Origin: Cetobacterium sp. NK01
GTDB taxonomy: Bacteria; Fusobacteriota; Fusobacteriia; Fusobacteriales; Fusobacteriaceae
Assembly: GCF_024506395.1 (NCBI RefSeq)
Contig: NZ_JANIBO010000001.1
Location: forward strand, 1,798,001 to 1,862,000
Length of the DNA: 64,000 bases
Reading direction: 5' to 3'
Shown piece by piece: positions 25,885 through 35,090 of the stretch (the first letter of the stretch is position 1; each line of letters opens with the position of its first letter). The notes below the pieces were generated by a model. That model was not told where the DNA came from, ran no database searches, and saw only the letters and a list, made by a program, of their open reading frames with translations. The translations under genes and the position numbers were made by a program.

Positions 25885-26474
25885 TATGGTCTAATCACCT
25901 TGCTAGCTTTCATCTGCTTATCTATAATATTGTACATATTAGTAATAGTTCCAACAGATACATTATTTTCTAAATGGTAAAAGTTAAGACAAGCTCCACA
26001 AGATAAAATTTCAACTCCTCTTTCCTCTAAAATCTTTAAATCTTTTATAGTTGTCTCATTAGAAGCAGTTAAAAAAACTCCTTTGTTGTAGAAAAGAATG
26101 GCTTTTGGTAGAGTTTCCATCTCTGTAAGAGTATAGATAAATCCTTTCATTAAAGTCTCTCCAAGGGCAGCATCTCCATCTCCCATTTTATCAGAAGCAA
26201 TAACTATAATAGTATTATTTTCTTGATTAGAAGTACTAATTTCTGGTAAAGTTTTAGATGTAGTTTTATATATTTCAATATAAAATACTTCATTCTCTTC
26301 TTTTGTATTAAAAGAAAATCCCATCTCTTTAGCAAATTTTTCGATATTTTCTTTAGAAATCTTGTTATCTATAGATACTTCAACAACTCCATCTGTGATC
26401 TCTTTTAAAGCATTTTTTGTCATAATAACTGGAATAGGACAAGTTTGTCCAATAGCATTAACCTTTATCACCAT
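25884..26474 (-). CDS. yedF: Selenium metabolism protein YedF
   Basis: Residues 1-~70 form a TusA-like domain with the 'GQTCPIPVIMTK' Cys-Pro motif. Residues ~85-195 form a DsrE-like domain ('IIVIASDKMGDGDAALGE') with a CGAC site ('VEILSCGACLNFY'). This two-domain form of 196 residues is the YedF group associated with selenium utilisation, thought to hand selenium to SelD or to the selenium-dependent hydroxylase pathway. It is divergent from the permease gene upstream and coupled to DUF3343 and probably selC downstream. Confidence 0.9.
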   Translation of the reverse strand: MVIKVNAIGQTCPIPVIMTKNALKEITDGVVEVSIDNKISKENIEKFAKEMGFSFNTKEENEVFYIEIYKTTSKTLPEISTSNQENNTIIVIASDKMGDGDAALGETLMKGFIYTLTEMETLPKAILFYNKGVFLTASNETTIKDLKILEERGVEILSCGACLNFYHLENNVSVGTITNMYNIIDKQMKASKVIRP

Positions 26475-26636
26475 TACACACTCCTTGAAAAATTATATTT
26501 CTTTTAATTATACAATATTTATACAAAAAATTATACTTTAAAATTGGAGAATTAGATAACAAAATATTTGATTTTTTTTATCAAAGGTGTTATTATAAAA
26601 ATTGTTTCAAATATAATACAGTATGAGGAGTTGAGA

Positions 26637-28061
26637 ATGAAAAAGAAGTATCTATCTGTGTCATCACTAGTAATGATGATATTCTTGGGAGTATTTGGAT
26701 TTGGAAATATTGCCAATAATTTTAAAGAAGTAGGAATGTCATCCGCCACAATGCTGGTAATAGGGATTATTTTTTACTTTTTACCACTTTGTTTAATAAT
26801 GGCAGAGTTTGGAGCATATGCTCAGGATAGAACGAGCGGAATATACTCATGGATAGAGATAGGATTAGGAAAAAAGATGGCATATTTTGCAATATGGTCA
26901 TATTTTATAGCAAATATATTTTATTTACCAACGTTAGCAACAAGAGTACCAACATATTTTAGCTTTGGGTTGTTTGGAGATGCGAATATATCAAATACCC
27001 AAACGGCTATTCTATCATTAGTAGCTTTAGTTATATCATTGATAATAGGAGTAAAATATCAAAAAGCAATAGGAGCACTATCAAAACCGATAGGTTACGT
27101 TTCATTATTCACTGTTTTAATATTTTTAGTAGCTGGAATATATCTTCACTTAACTGGTCAAGGAGCTACAGATTTAACAACAGAGATGTTTGTAATAAAA
27201 ACTACTTCAAAGTCAGACTTAGCAAGATCTTTAGGAACATTTTCATGGATACTATTTGCTTTTGGTGGTGGAGAGGTCGTAGGACCTTATGTAAATCAAG
27301 TTGAGAATCCAGAGAAAAATTTTGTAAAAGGATTACTTGTAGCATCAATGTTAATAGGAATACTTTATGTTTTAGGAATTGTATCTGTTTCGGCTTTTGG
27401 AACGCAGGAAGATTTCTCAAAGATATCTTTAATAAATGCCGTTTTAGCAGGATTTAAATTTATGGGTGATAAAATAGGATTAGGAATATGGTTTGTGAAG
27501 TTAATGGGAATAGCTTATTCTCTTATAACTTTAGTAGCTCTTATTCTTTGGGGAAGCTCTTTAGCAGCAGGGGTGTTTAGTGAAGCTCCTAAGGGAACTT
27601 TTCCAGATTGGTTAACTAAAAAATCAGACAAAAATGGAATTTTAAGAAATGCTTTAATATTCCAAACTATATTGGCGTTTTTATTTATAGCTTTAACAAC
27701 ATTTGGTGGTGAAGCGGCAGGAGAACTATACTATAGAGTTTATGATATGACAACAATGGCTTTAATAGTACCGTATTTCTGTCTAGGAATAAGTTATATA
27801 TTCTTTAGAAAAAGAGGTTATATATCACCGTTTCAGATATCAAAAGGAAACTTTATACCTATTTTAGCAGGAGTATCAGTTTCAGCGATGACATTTATAG
27901 CTTTTATTTTTGCAGGGTATGATTTTACAGTACCAATAGTAAAGCAATTAGATAAGATGAAACTATATTATGGTGGATTATTAATGTTTATGCTAATTGG
28001 TGTACTTATTAAGTTTCTAAGTGGAATGAGTCACAAATCTAAAGAAAATAAAAAGAAATAA
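26637..28061 (+). CDS. APC family amino acid permease
   Basis: A 474-residue transporter with about 12 membrane segments and APC features ('MIFLGVFGFGNIANNFKEVG', 'FSWILFAFGGGEVVGPYVNQ'). The overall pattern resembles the glutamate:GABA antiporter/YjeM subgroup, so an amino acid exchanger is likely, substrate unknown. I place the start at the ATG at 26637, where GAGGAG lies six to seven bases upstream; the longer frame from 26568 has no ribosome-binding site. It is divergent from yedF and ends at a bidirectional terminator. Confidence 0.85.
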   Translation: MKKKYLSVSSLVMMIFLGVFGFGNIANNFKEVGMSSATMLVIGIIFYFLPLCLIMAEFGAYAQDRTSGIYSWIEIGLGKKMAYFAIWSYFIANIFYLPTLATRVPTYFSFGLFGDANISNTQTAILSLVALVISLIIGVKYQKAIGALSKPIGYVSLFTVLIFLVAGIYLHLTGQGATDLTTEMFVIKTTSKSDLARSLGTFSWILFAFGGGEVVGPYVNQVENPEKNFVKGLLVASMLIGILYVLGIVSVSAFGTQEDFSKISLINAVLAGFKFMGDKIGLGIWFVKLMGIAYSLITLVALILWGSSLAAGVFSEAPKGTFPDWLTKKSDKNGILRNALIFQTILAFLFIALTTFGGEAAGELYYRVYDMTTMALIVPYFCLGISYIFFRKRGYISPFQISKGNFIPILAGVSVSAMTFIAFIFAGYDFTVPIVKQLDKMKLYYGGLLMFMLIGVLIKFLSGMSHKSKENKKK

Positions 28062-28070
28062 GGTAAATAA

Positions 28071-28105
28071 AAAATGGAAGAGCTTAAATTCTTCCATTTT
28101 TATTT
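28071..28105. terminator. Bidirectional terminator
   Basis: Stem AAAATGGAAG / CTTCCATTTT with T-rich sequence on both outer sides, between the permease and the SRPBCC gene. Confidence 0.8.
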
Positions 28106-28108
28106 TAT

Positions 28109-28576
28109 TTATTTTGTTTTGTTAAATTCAGTTTCAGCAACAACTTTTAATCTAGTTAATTGATCCTCTAAAACTTTTTTATTGAAAACATTAAATAGTT
28201 TATGTAATGAAGTTCCTTTTAATGTCCACGCTGTTATTATTAAATGAGTCTTGTTTGTATTAACTTCTTCAAAGTCATACTCAATTTTGAAATCAACCCA
28301 TTTATCTCCAATTTCAATTTGATATAATTTACCTTCTTCATAAGCTAAAATCTTTCCACAATATTCATCTTTAAAGCCATACATTTTAATATTTTCACAG
28401 AAAGTAGAACCAACAACTTCTGGCGTATCTGTATGTTTTTCACCTTCTAAACCTGTAATCCAAAGACCGTGTTTGCTATAATCAGATATAAATTTGAATA
28501 CAAAATCTTTAGGTGCTTCAATATCAACGCCCTGAACAAAAAATGGTATTTTTTCGTTTAATTCTTTTAGTTCCAT
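28109..28576 (-). CDS. SRPBCC family protein
   Basis: The 155-residue protein fits the START/SRPBCC fold: an N-terminal strand-helix ('DIEAPKDFVFKFISDYSKHGLW'), alternating strands and a long C-terminal helix. Family members bind hydrophobic ligands or act as cyclases/dehydratases; no specific function can be read here. I use the ATG at 28576, which has GGGAG six to seven bases before it, rather than an upstream in-frame codon. It lies 66 bases downstream of selB and may be on the same transcript. Confidence 0.65.
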   Translation of the reverse strand: MELKELNEKIPFFVQGVDIEAPKDFVFKFISDYSKHGLWITGLEGEKHTDTPEVVGSTFCENIKMYGFKDEYCGKILAYEEGKLYQIEIGDKWVDFKIEYDFEEVNTNKTHLIITAWTLKGTSLHKLFNVFNKKVLEDQLTRLKVVAETEFNKTK

Positions 28577-28642
28577 ACAAATCACTCCCATTTAATAGAA
28601 TATAATATATTATTATATTGTTTTATGGAATTTCCTTTAAGA

Positions 28643-30484
28643 TTAAATATTATTTTTTACTCTGTAGTTATCAATTTTTTTAGTAACTTTTTTTTCATCA
28701 AAATTTTCAAGATATATTAGAGCCATTTTTCTATTAGATTTTAAAATATCTCTGAATTCTGCTAGAGTAATTTTAGAATTTTTTTCAAAAAATAGTTGTA
28801 ATCTGCTTAATGCTTCTTGATAAAAACCTTTTAATACATAGTAATCATCTAAATTTAAAACTAATCCCTCACTTAAGAGATATTGAAAAACATTTTTAAA
28901 ATTTCTGTTAGACTTAAAGTGTTCATTTAAAATTTCAAAACTTAAGCCGTTAAATTCATGTTTTTTTAAAAGAACTAAAATTTCATCTTTAATTTTTTTC
29001 TCATCTTTAGAAAGTTTTATTTTAAAGTTTTTAAGAGAAACAAAGTTATTTTGTTCTTGAAAATCATCTTGAAATTCAATTGTAAGATTTTGTCCTTTAA
29101 AGAAAAGGTTGTTAACTGTTGCTAAAGGAACTCCTTTTTTCAAAGGATTTTTATTGTGAAAATCTTCTAAATATATTTTAATATCTAATTTTAATTTTTC
29201 CAAGATGGTTTTATGAATGATTGCATTGATCGATTTAAAGGTGAAGATATTCTCATCAAATGAGCTCTGATTTAAAGTTAAATTAAACTCTTTATTTAGA
29301 TCATTTATATAAACAAAATCTTTTTTAGTTGAAAGATACTCAACAAGATTGAGGTCTTTATTCAAAAGATAGTTTAATTTTTGTAAATATATATAGTTGT
29401 TTTTTTTAGTAGGAACACCAAAAGGTGTTAAAATTCTTACTCCACCAATTAAAGAAGAGGTGCTAAGAGTTCTTAAAATTCCAATATCATCGAAATCTAC
29501 TGGTATATCCTTATCCATAATCAATTGAAAGAAAATAGGATCTGTTTCTATTTCATGTAAATATTTAATTTTTCCAAAATACTCACCAGTACCAATATTT
29601 AAACGAATTTTAGTATTGTTTTTAGGAAGTTCCCCTCCTGATAATCGATTGAATAAAACATCTATAATTTTACTATTCATAATAGTTTGACTATTAGTTA
29701 AAAGATTTCCTCTTTCAATCTCTTTAGCTGTAGTTCCTGTTATATTTAAAGCGCATCTTTGGTGAGAAGAGATTTCTTCTAAATCTTTACCATGATTTTG
29801 AATACCTTTGATTTTAATACTTATTTTTTGAGGATAAAGTGTTAAGGTATCTCCTTTTTTGATATTTCCTATTGTAGTACCACTAACAATAGTTCCAATA
29901 CCTTTTGGTGAGTATATTTTATCTATATCTAAACGAAAAAAGTTCTCTTCTTTATTTGAGTCTAATATTTTTAAGTTATTAATCTCTTTTAAAATTATAT
30001 TATAAAGAGTTTTGTAAGTTGATGAATCTTTGCTAGTAACTTCTACAATAGGAAAAGACTTAAAAAAACTATCTTGAAAAGACTCTTCAATTTCAATTTT
30101 TAATTCTTGAATTCTTTCAGAGGTAACTAAATCAGTTTTTGATAAGACAATAATTCCATTTTTAACCCCAAGTAGTTTAAGAATCTCTTTATGCTCAATG
30201 GTTTGAGGCATAATCCCATCATCACAGGCAATTAAAAATAGAACGAAATCAATTCCTTTTGCTCCAGCAACCATATTTTTTATAAATTTTTCATGTCCCG
30301 GAACATCAATAATACTGATAATATCTCCAGAGGGAGTATTTAAAGGGGCAAAACCAAGATCAATGGTCATACCCCTTTCTTTTTCCTCTTTCATAGTATC
30401 GGTATTTATATCTGTTAACATTTTAACTAAAGTTGTTTTTCCGTGATCAATATGACCAGCAGTACCAATTACTATATTTTTCAT
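28643..30484 (-). CDS. selB: Selenocysteine-specific elongation factor SelB
   Basis: SelB delivers selenocysteinyl-tRNA to UGA codons by binding a SECIS hairpin in the mRNA. The GTPase domain begins 'GTAGHIDHGKTT' (residues 5-16), with 'DVPGHEKFIKNM' and 'LSKTDL'. EF-Tu-like domains II-III follow, and then C-terminal winged helices (~400-613) that read the hairpin. I use the ATG at 30484 (613 residues), one base after the selA stop; an upstream GTG lies within selA. Together with selA, selC and selD it completes the selenocysteine pathway. A target SECIS is present in selD. Confidence 0.96.
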   Translation of the reverse strand: MKNIVIGTAGHIDHGKTTLVKMLTDINTDTMKEEKERGMTIDLGFAPLNTPSGDIISIIDVPGHEKFIKNMVAGAKGIDFVLFLIACDDGIMPQTIEHKEILKLLGVKNGIIVLSKTDLVTSERIQELKIEIEESFQDSFFKSFPIVEVTSKDSSTYKTLYNIILKEINNLKILDSNKEENFFRLDIDKIYSPKGIGTIVSGTTIGNIKKGDTLTLYPQKISIKIKGIQNHGKDLEEISSHQRCALNITGTTAKEIERGNLLTNSQTIMNSKIIDVLFNRLSGGELPKNNTKIRLNIGTGEYFGKIKYLHEIETDPIFFQLIMDKDIPVDFDDIGILRTLSTSSLIGGVRILTPFGVPTKKNNYIYLQKLNYLLNKDLNLVEYLSTKKDFVYINDLNKEFNLTLNQSSFDENIFTFKSINAIIHKTILEKLKLDIKIYLEDFHNKNPLKKGVPLATVNNLFFKGQNLTIEFQDDFQEQNNFVSLKNFKIKLSKDEKKIKDEILVLLKKHEFNGLSFEILNEHFKSNRNFKNVFQYLLSEGLVLNLDDYYVLKGFYQEALSRLQLFFEKNSKITLAEFRDILKSNRKMALIYLENFDEKKVTKKIDNYRVKNNI

Positions 30485-30485
30485 T

Positions 30486-31871
30486 TTACACACTCTCTAA
30501 AAATCTTTTGAAGTTTTTTACAATTATAGAATATTCATCATCATGAATAGTTTTTAAATCTATAAAAAACTGATTGTTTTGAACTCTTCCAACAACAGGG
30601 ATATCCTCTTTTAAAAAGGCAGTTTCTATGCTTTTTCCATCTAAGGATGTAATTACAACTCCATAACTATCAATAGTTGCATCTGGCATTGAACCTCCAC
30701 CAATAATAGCTTTAGTTTCAATTACTTCACTATCTATATCAATCTCTTTTAAAAGATTTTTTAAAATCTCAGCTCTTTTAAAAACTTCAGAGATTGGTTC
30801 TAAAATTCTATTTAAAGTTGGATTTTTTTCTACAGCTACTTTTTCATCAATATATTGTTTAAAAGTAAATTCTAAAGCACTTATTGTCATTTTACAAACT
30901 CTAAAGGCTCTTAAAAATTGATTCTTTTTTAATCTTGAGATTAATTCCTTCTTTCCAATTATAATTCCACATTGGGGACCACCTAGAAGTTTATCTCCGC
31001 TGAAAGTTATTAGATCTATTCCAGAATTTAAAGATTCAAAAATTGTAGGTTCTTTTTTCAAACCATATTTTGAAAAATCAACAAGAACTCCGCTACCTAA
31101 ATCCTCCATAGATATTATTCCATTTTCTCTTGCTAGTTCAGCAATCTCTTTATTAGAAACAGATTTTGTAAAACCTGATATATGATAGTTTGAAGTATGA
31201 ACTTTTAAAAGCATTGAGGTATTTTCAGTGATAGCTTTTTCGTAATCTTTTAGATGCGTTCTGTTAGTAGTTCCAACTTCAACAAGCTTAGCGCTAGATA
31301 GTTCCATAATGTCAGGAATTCTAAATGAACCTCCAACTTCAACGAGTTCTCCTCTAGATATAACCACCTCTGTATTTTGGCTAAATTCGTTTAAACAAAG
31401 CATAACAGCAGCAGCATTGTTATTAACAACTAGTGCTCCTTCAGCTCCAGTAACTTTAGCAATTAAATCCTCAACATGTGAGTATCTACTACCTCTTTCT
31501 CCTGTTTTTAAATCAAACTCAAGATTACTATAACCACATAGAGAGTTTTGAAGATGTTCAATAAGATCTTTAGAAAAAAGAGCTCTTCCTAAATTTGTAT
31601 GTAAAATAGTACCAGTACCATTAATAACTCTTTTGAAATTATATTCTAAATTTCTAGTTAGAGACTTAGTTATCTCTTTTTCAATATCTTCTATTGTATA
31701 AGTAGTAATACTTCCTTCAAGGATTCCTTTTCTAAAAAGGTTAATTCCTTCGTTAACGGCGTCATAAACCTCTTTGTAAGGTTTGTCTTTAAAAAACTCT
31801 TTCTCCTTTAAAAGATCGATAATTTTATCTACTTTAGGAAGGTTTCTTAGAAGAGATTGTCTATCATTCAT
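30486..31871 (-). CDS. selA: L-seryl-tRNA(Sec) selenium transferase
   Basis: PLP enzyme converting Ser-tRNA(Sec) to Sec-tRNA(Sec) with selenophosphate. At 461 residues it is full length. Signatures include 'RVINGTGTILHTNLGRALFS', 'GSRYSHVEDL', 'MEDLGSGVLVD' and the PLP-lysine site 'FSGDKLLGGPQCG' (Lys ~293). The N-terminal 'LLRNLPKVDKII' helix, which contacts tRNA-Sec, is present. The start is ten bases after the selD stop, and selB follows one base after its own stop, so the order is selD-selA-selB. Confidence 0.97.
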   Translation of the reverse strand: MNDRQSLLRNLPKVDKIIDLLKEKEFFKDKPYKEVYDAVNEGINLFRKGILEGSITTYTIEDIEKEITKSLTRNLEYNFKRVINGTGTILHTNLGRALFSKDLIEHLQNSLCGYSNLEFDLKTGERGSRYSHVEDLIAKVTGAEGALVVNNNAAAVMLCLNEFSQNTEVVISRGELVEVGGSFRIPDIMELSSAKLVEVGTTNRTHLKDYEKAITENTSMLLKVHTSNYHISGFTKSVSNKEIAELARENGIISMEDLGSGVLVDFSKYGLKKEPTIFESLNSGIDLITFSGDKLLGGPQCGIIIGKKELISRLKKNQFLRAFRVCKMTISALEFTFKQYIDEKVAVEKNPTLNRILEPISEVFKRAEILKNLLKEIDIDSEVIETKAIIGGGSMPDATIDSYGVVITSLDGKSIETAFLKEDIPVVGRVQNNQFFIDLKTIHDDEYSIIVKNFKRFLESV

Positions 31872-31881
31872 AATATTCCCC

Positions 31882-32907
31882 TTATCTAACTACAATATAT
31901 TTTCCGTTGTATTTATCTACTGTTCCAATTAAAGATGATTTAATTTTAAGAGTATTAAGCTTTTCCATAATTTCAGATGCATATTTAGAAGGAACTGAGA
32001 ATAGTAAACCTCCAGATGTTTGTGGATCTAGCATAATCTCTTGTAACCAGAAAGGAACAGCTGAGATATCAACTTTATCATTTAAATAGTTTCTGTTTTT
32101 TTGTCCCATAGAGTTTATATAAAACTCTTTAGCGAATTCCTTAGCAATATCTAAATAAGGAATTAATTCTTGTTCTAAGGTAAATGTTTTCTCAGAAGCC
32201 ACTGCCATTTCGTAAGCATGTCCTAAAAATCCAAAACCTGTAATATCTGTACAAGCTGTAACTGGATAATTTTTAATAATTTCAGCAGAGTATTTGTTTA
32301 AAGTTGTCATTACTTCGATCCACTCTGTTTTTACCTCTTCAGGAAGTGTTTCAACTTTAGAAGCTGTAGATATAATACCTGTTCCTAGTGGTTTTGTTAT
32401 AATTAAAACATCTCCATCTTCAGAACCGTAATTTTTTAAGACTTTATCTGGATGAACAAGACCAGTAACTGAAAGTCCATATTTAACTTCAGGATCATGA
32501 ATAGAGTGCCCTCCACTTAGAACAGCTCCAGATTCTGCGATTTTTTCAGCTCCACCTCTTAAAATCTCACCTAGAATCTCAATATTTTCTTTTTCAGGAA
32601 AACAAACTATATTCATAGCAGTTTTTGGTTCTCCACCCATTGCATAAACATCACTTAAAGAGTTTGCTGCAGCTATTTGTCCAAATACATATGGATCATC
32701 AATCATAGGTGTAAAAAAATCTAAAGTTTGAATTAAAGCTATATCATCTGTTAATTTGTATATAGCAGCATCATCTGATTTTTCGAAACCAACGATTAAA
32801 TTTTTATCCTCCACACTTGGAAGATTTTTTAATAAATTTGAAAGGACCTCCGGTCCTATTTTGCTTGCTCAACCACCAATCGAGCATCTATCTAATAAAA
32901 GTTTCAT
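31882..32907 (-). CDS. selD: Selenide, water dikinase SelD, a selenoprotein (TGA = Sec at codon 13)
   Basis: Makes selenophosphate from selenide and ATP. An ordinary reading starts at 32814 and misses the active site. Reading through the in-frame TGA at 32869-32871 gives a 341-residue protein that starts at an ATG with GAGGAGG six bases upstream. Its N-terminus is M-K-L-L-L-D-R-C-S-I-G-G-Sec-A-S-K-I-G-P, the family's redox motif with selenocysteine in the catalytic Cys/Sec position, followed by the essential Lys. A SECIS-like hairpin follows. 'SDDAAIYKL', 'QTLDFFTPM' and 'DITGFGFLGHA' complete the AIR-synthase-like fold. SelD thus needs its own product, a known autogenous arrangement in some bacteria. 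Confidence 0.96.
32844..32871 (-). promoter_or_regulatory. UGA codon and bacterial SECIS-like hairpin in selD
   Basis: On the minus strand the TGA is followed after 12 bases by GGACC-GGA-GGTCC: a perfect 5-bp stem, extendable by A-T, with a GGA loop. The loop lies 17 bases after the TGA, inside the spacing known for bacterial SECIS elements, and presents the guanines SelB recognises. Confidence 0.9.
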
Positions 32908-32952
32908 TGCGTACCTCCTCATAAAAAAATGAACCTATAAATTATACCACAA

Positions 32953-34932
32953 TTATATATTTAATACCATACCACCTTCAAGATTATCAACAGTAGATAC
33001 TGTGATGCTACTTTTATTTAAAATGTCTAAAAGTGTTATTAAAATTAAATTTCCAGCAATAATTACATCAGCTCTATTAGGCTCTAATCCAATAATTTTT
33101 TTACGATCCTCTAATGTTTTACTTAAGAATAGAAAAAGGTTTTCTTCTAAATCCATTTTAGTTAAAATAAATTCATTAATCTCTTTTTCTACAAATTTTG
33201 GTAACTTTTTAATAATAGAAACATTTGTAGTAACTGTGCCAGCAACACCAATTATTTTAAAGTTGCTATTTTCAAATTTGCTTAACTCGTTAAAAAATCC
33301 TTTTAAATAGTTACGAGCAGACAAAAGTGTCTCTTCGTTATAGTTTTCTTCAGCAAAAAACATCTCAGTAAGCTTTACAACACCTATAGGAAAACTTTTA
33401 ACGTAATCAATACCATTGTAATCACCAATAGTGACTTCACTACTTCCACCACCAACATCAATAGTGGCTATTTTTTCTTTATAGATATTGCTGTTACCAT
33501 TAAAACTAAGTTTAGCTTCAATCTCTCCTGGGATAACAAGAGTATTTATATTAAATTCATTTTTGATTCCTTGAACAAATAAACTTCCGTTACTAGCCTC
33601 TCTAGTAGCTGCTGTAGCAAAAGCAATAAGTTCTGTAACTCCCATAGAATCAGCTTTTTCTTTAAATCTTTTAATAATATGATAAGTTTTTTCTATTGAT
33701 TCTTTAGAAAGAACTCCTGTTTGATTAAGATTTTTTCCAAGCCTAGAAACATCTAAGTCTTTATATATTGGAGTTACAATTTCAATTTTATTATTAGATT
33801 TTTCTATTTCAGCTATAAAAATTCTACAAGAATTAGTTCCTATATCGATAACACCCTTTAAAATTCTATTTTTAAATGAGTGGTTAGCTTGACATATAAG
33901 TTCTTTAGTAATAGGCATATTTTCGAGAATACCATTTTTATCAACTATAAATTTTATTTTATCGTTAGAGTTCTTTTTATCTTTTTTCATAACATTGATC
34001 AAAGTCTCACTCTCAATATATATAGGAGTACAATCAATTTTGTAAAGAGAAAAAATCTCTTTTATAGATTTAACATAATCTTCTGTTATAAATCCTAAAA
34101 GTTTAGATATTTCCATTTCAAAGATAATTCCTTTAGCTACTCCTTCACCGTGAGACATGTACTGATAATCAAATAGAGTTTCAAGAGCATGACCGTATGT
34201 GTGACCTAAATTTAAAAATGCTCTATCTCCTTTTTCAAATTCATCTTTCTCAACAAACTCTTTCTTTATTTTACAAGACTCGTAGATCATCTCAATTAAA
34301 ACTTCAGATTTTAATTTTAAAATATCTCTGTGGTTTTCTATTAAGAAATTGAAGTAAGATTTATCTTTGTTTATAATACTGTGTTTTATAACTTCACCCA
34401 TTCCAGATTTAAATTGATAGTCTGGTAATGTTTTTAAAAAATCAATATCTATAATAACACCGATAGGTTGTTTAAAAGATCCAATTAAATTTTTTCCTAG
34501 AGGGTGATTAATAGCTACTTTTCCTCCGATACTAGCATCAACTTGAGCTAATAACGATGTGGGAACTTGTAAAAAATCTAATCCTCTCATAAAAGTAGAA
34601 GCAATAAATCCTCCAAGATCGCAAACTACTCCGCCTCCAACACATATAATTAGAGAGTTTCTAGAGAAGTTATGTTCTATTAAAAAAGAAAATATCTTCA
34701 TAGATGTATCTATATTTTTGTAGATTTCACCATCTTCGATCTCAAATTTATAAGTTTTCTTTTTAGGCAAATTACTAGAAAGTTTATGACTGTATAAATT
34801 GCTAATAGTCTTATTTGTAAGTAGCAATATTTTATCGTAATTTTCAGTAAATTCATTAAGCTTAGTTATCGTATTTTGCCCAATAAGAATGTCGTATGAA
34901 TTTATAGAAGTCTTCATAACTAGATTTTTCAT
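32953..34932 (-). CDS. AroB-Ppx/GppA fusion: 3-dehydroquinate synthase with exopolyphosphatase-like domain
   Basis: Residues ~1-345 are 3-dehydroquinate synthase, the second shikimate-pathway enzyme: 'CVGGGVVCDLGGFIASTFMR', 'PTSLLAQVDASIGGKVAIN', 'GEVIKH' and 'NLGHTYGHALE' keep NAD- and zinc-binding residues. Residues ~362-659 are a Ppx/GppA phosphatase of the ASKHA fold: 'GVIDIGTNSCRIFIAEI' (phosphate 1), 'ATAATREA' and 'ATIDVGGGSSEVTIG' (phosphate 2). The second half would hydrolyse polyphosphate or pppGpp. The join is in one open frame without a stop. It heads the transcript that continues into selD, selA and selB (45 bases to selD). The start has GGAG at normal spacing. Confidence 0.92.
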   Translation of the reverse strand: MKNLVMKTSINSYDILIGQNTITKLNEFTENYDKILLLTNKTISNLYSHKLSSNLPKKKTYKFEIEDGEIYKNIDTSMKIFSFLIEHNFSRNSLIICVGGGVVCDLGGFIASTFMRGLDFLQVPTSLLAQVDASIGGKVAINHPLGKNLIGSFKQPIGVIIDIDFLKTLPDYQFKSGMGEVIKHSIINKDKSYFNFLIENHRDILKLKSEVLIEMIYESCKIKKEFVEKDEFEKGDRAFLNLGHTYGHALETLFDYQYMSHGEGVAKGIIFEMEISKLLGFITEDYVKSIKEIFSLYKIDCTPIYIESETLINVMKKDKKNSNDKIKFIVDKNGILENMPITKELICQANHSFKNRILKGVIDIGTNSCRIFIAEIEKSNNKIEIVTPIYKDLDVSRLGKNLNQTGVLSKESIEKTYHIIKRFKEKADSMGVTELIAFATAATREASNGSLFVQGIKNEFNINTLVIPGEIEAKLSFNGNSNIYKEKIATIDVGGGSSEVTIGDYNGIDYVKSFPIGVVKLTEMFFAEENYNEETLLSARNYLKGFFNELSKFENSNFKIIGVAGTVTTNVSIIKKLPKFVEKEINEFILTKMDLEENLFLFLSKTLEDRKKIIGLEPNRADVIIAGNLILITLLDILNKSSITVSTVDNLEGGMVLNI

Positions 34933-34969
34933 AATTGGTCTCCTTTTAATTTAATTTATATATATTTAA

Positions 34970-34998
34970 AGTATAATAGTTTTGTAAAAAAAAAGCAA
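34970..34998 (-). promoter_or_regulatory. Promoter for the aroB-ppx/selD-selA-selB transcript
   Basis: On the minus strand TTGCTT and TATACT are separated by 17 bases, 38 bases before the fusion gene's ATG. No other promoter or terminator is evident before selD. Confidence 0.6.
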
Positions 34999-35090
34999 AT
35001 TTAGTAAAAAATTAAATATGCTGCTGTTTGTTTACAAAAAATAAAAAATATGATATTTTATAGAAAAGTCAAAAAGACTGGAGGTAAAAA

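Noticed and set aside
31882-32814. SelD as a 310-residue protein starting at the ATG at 32814
   Set aside because: It lacks the catalytic N-terminus and has no ribosome-binding site; readthrough of TGA from the ATG at 32907 restores both.
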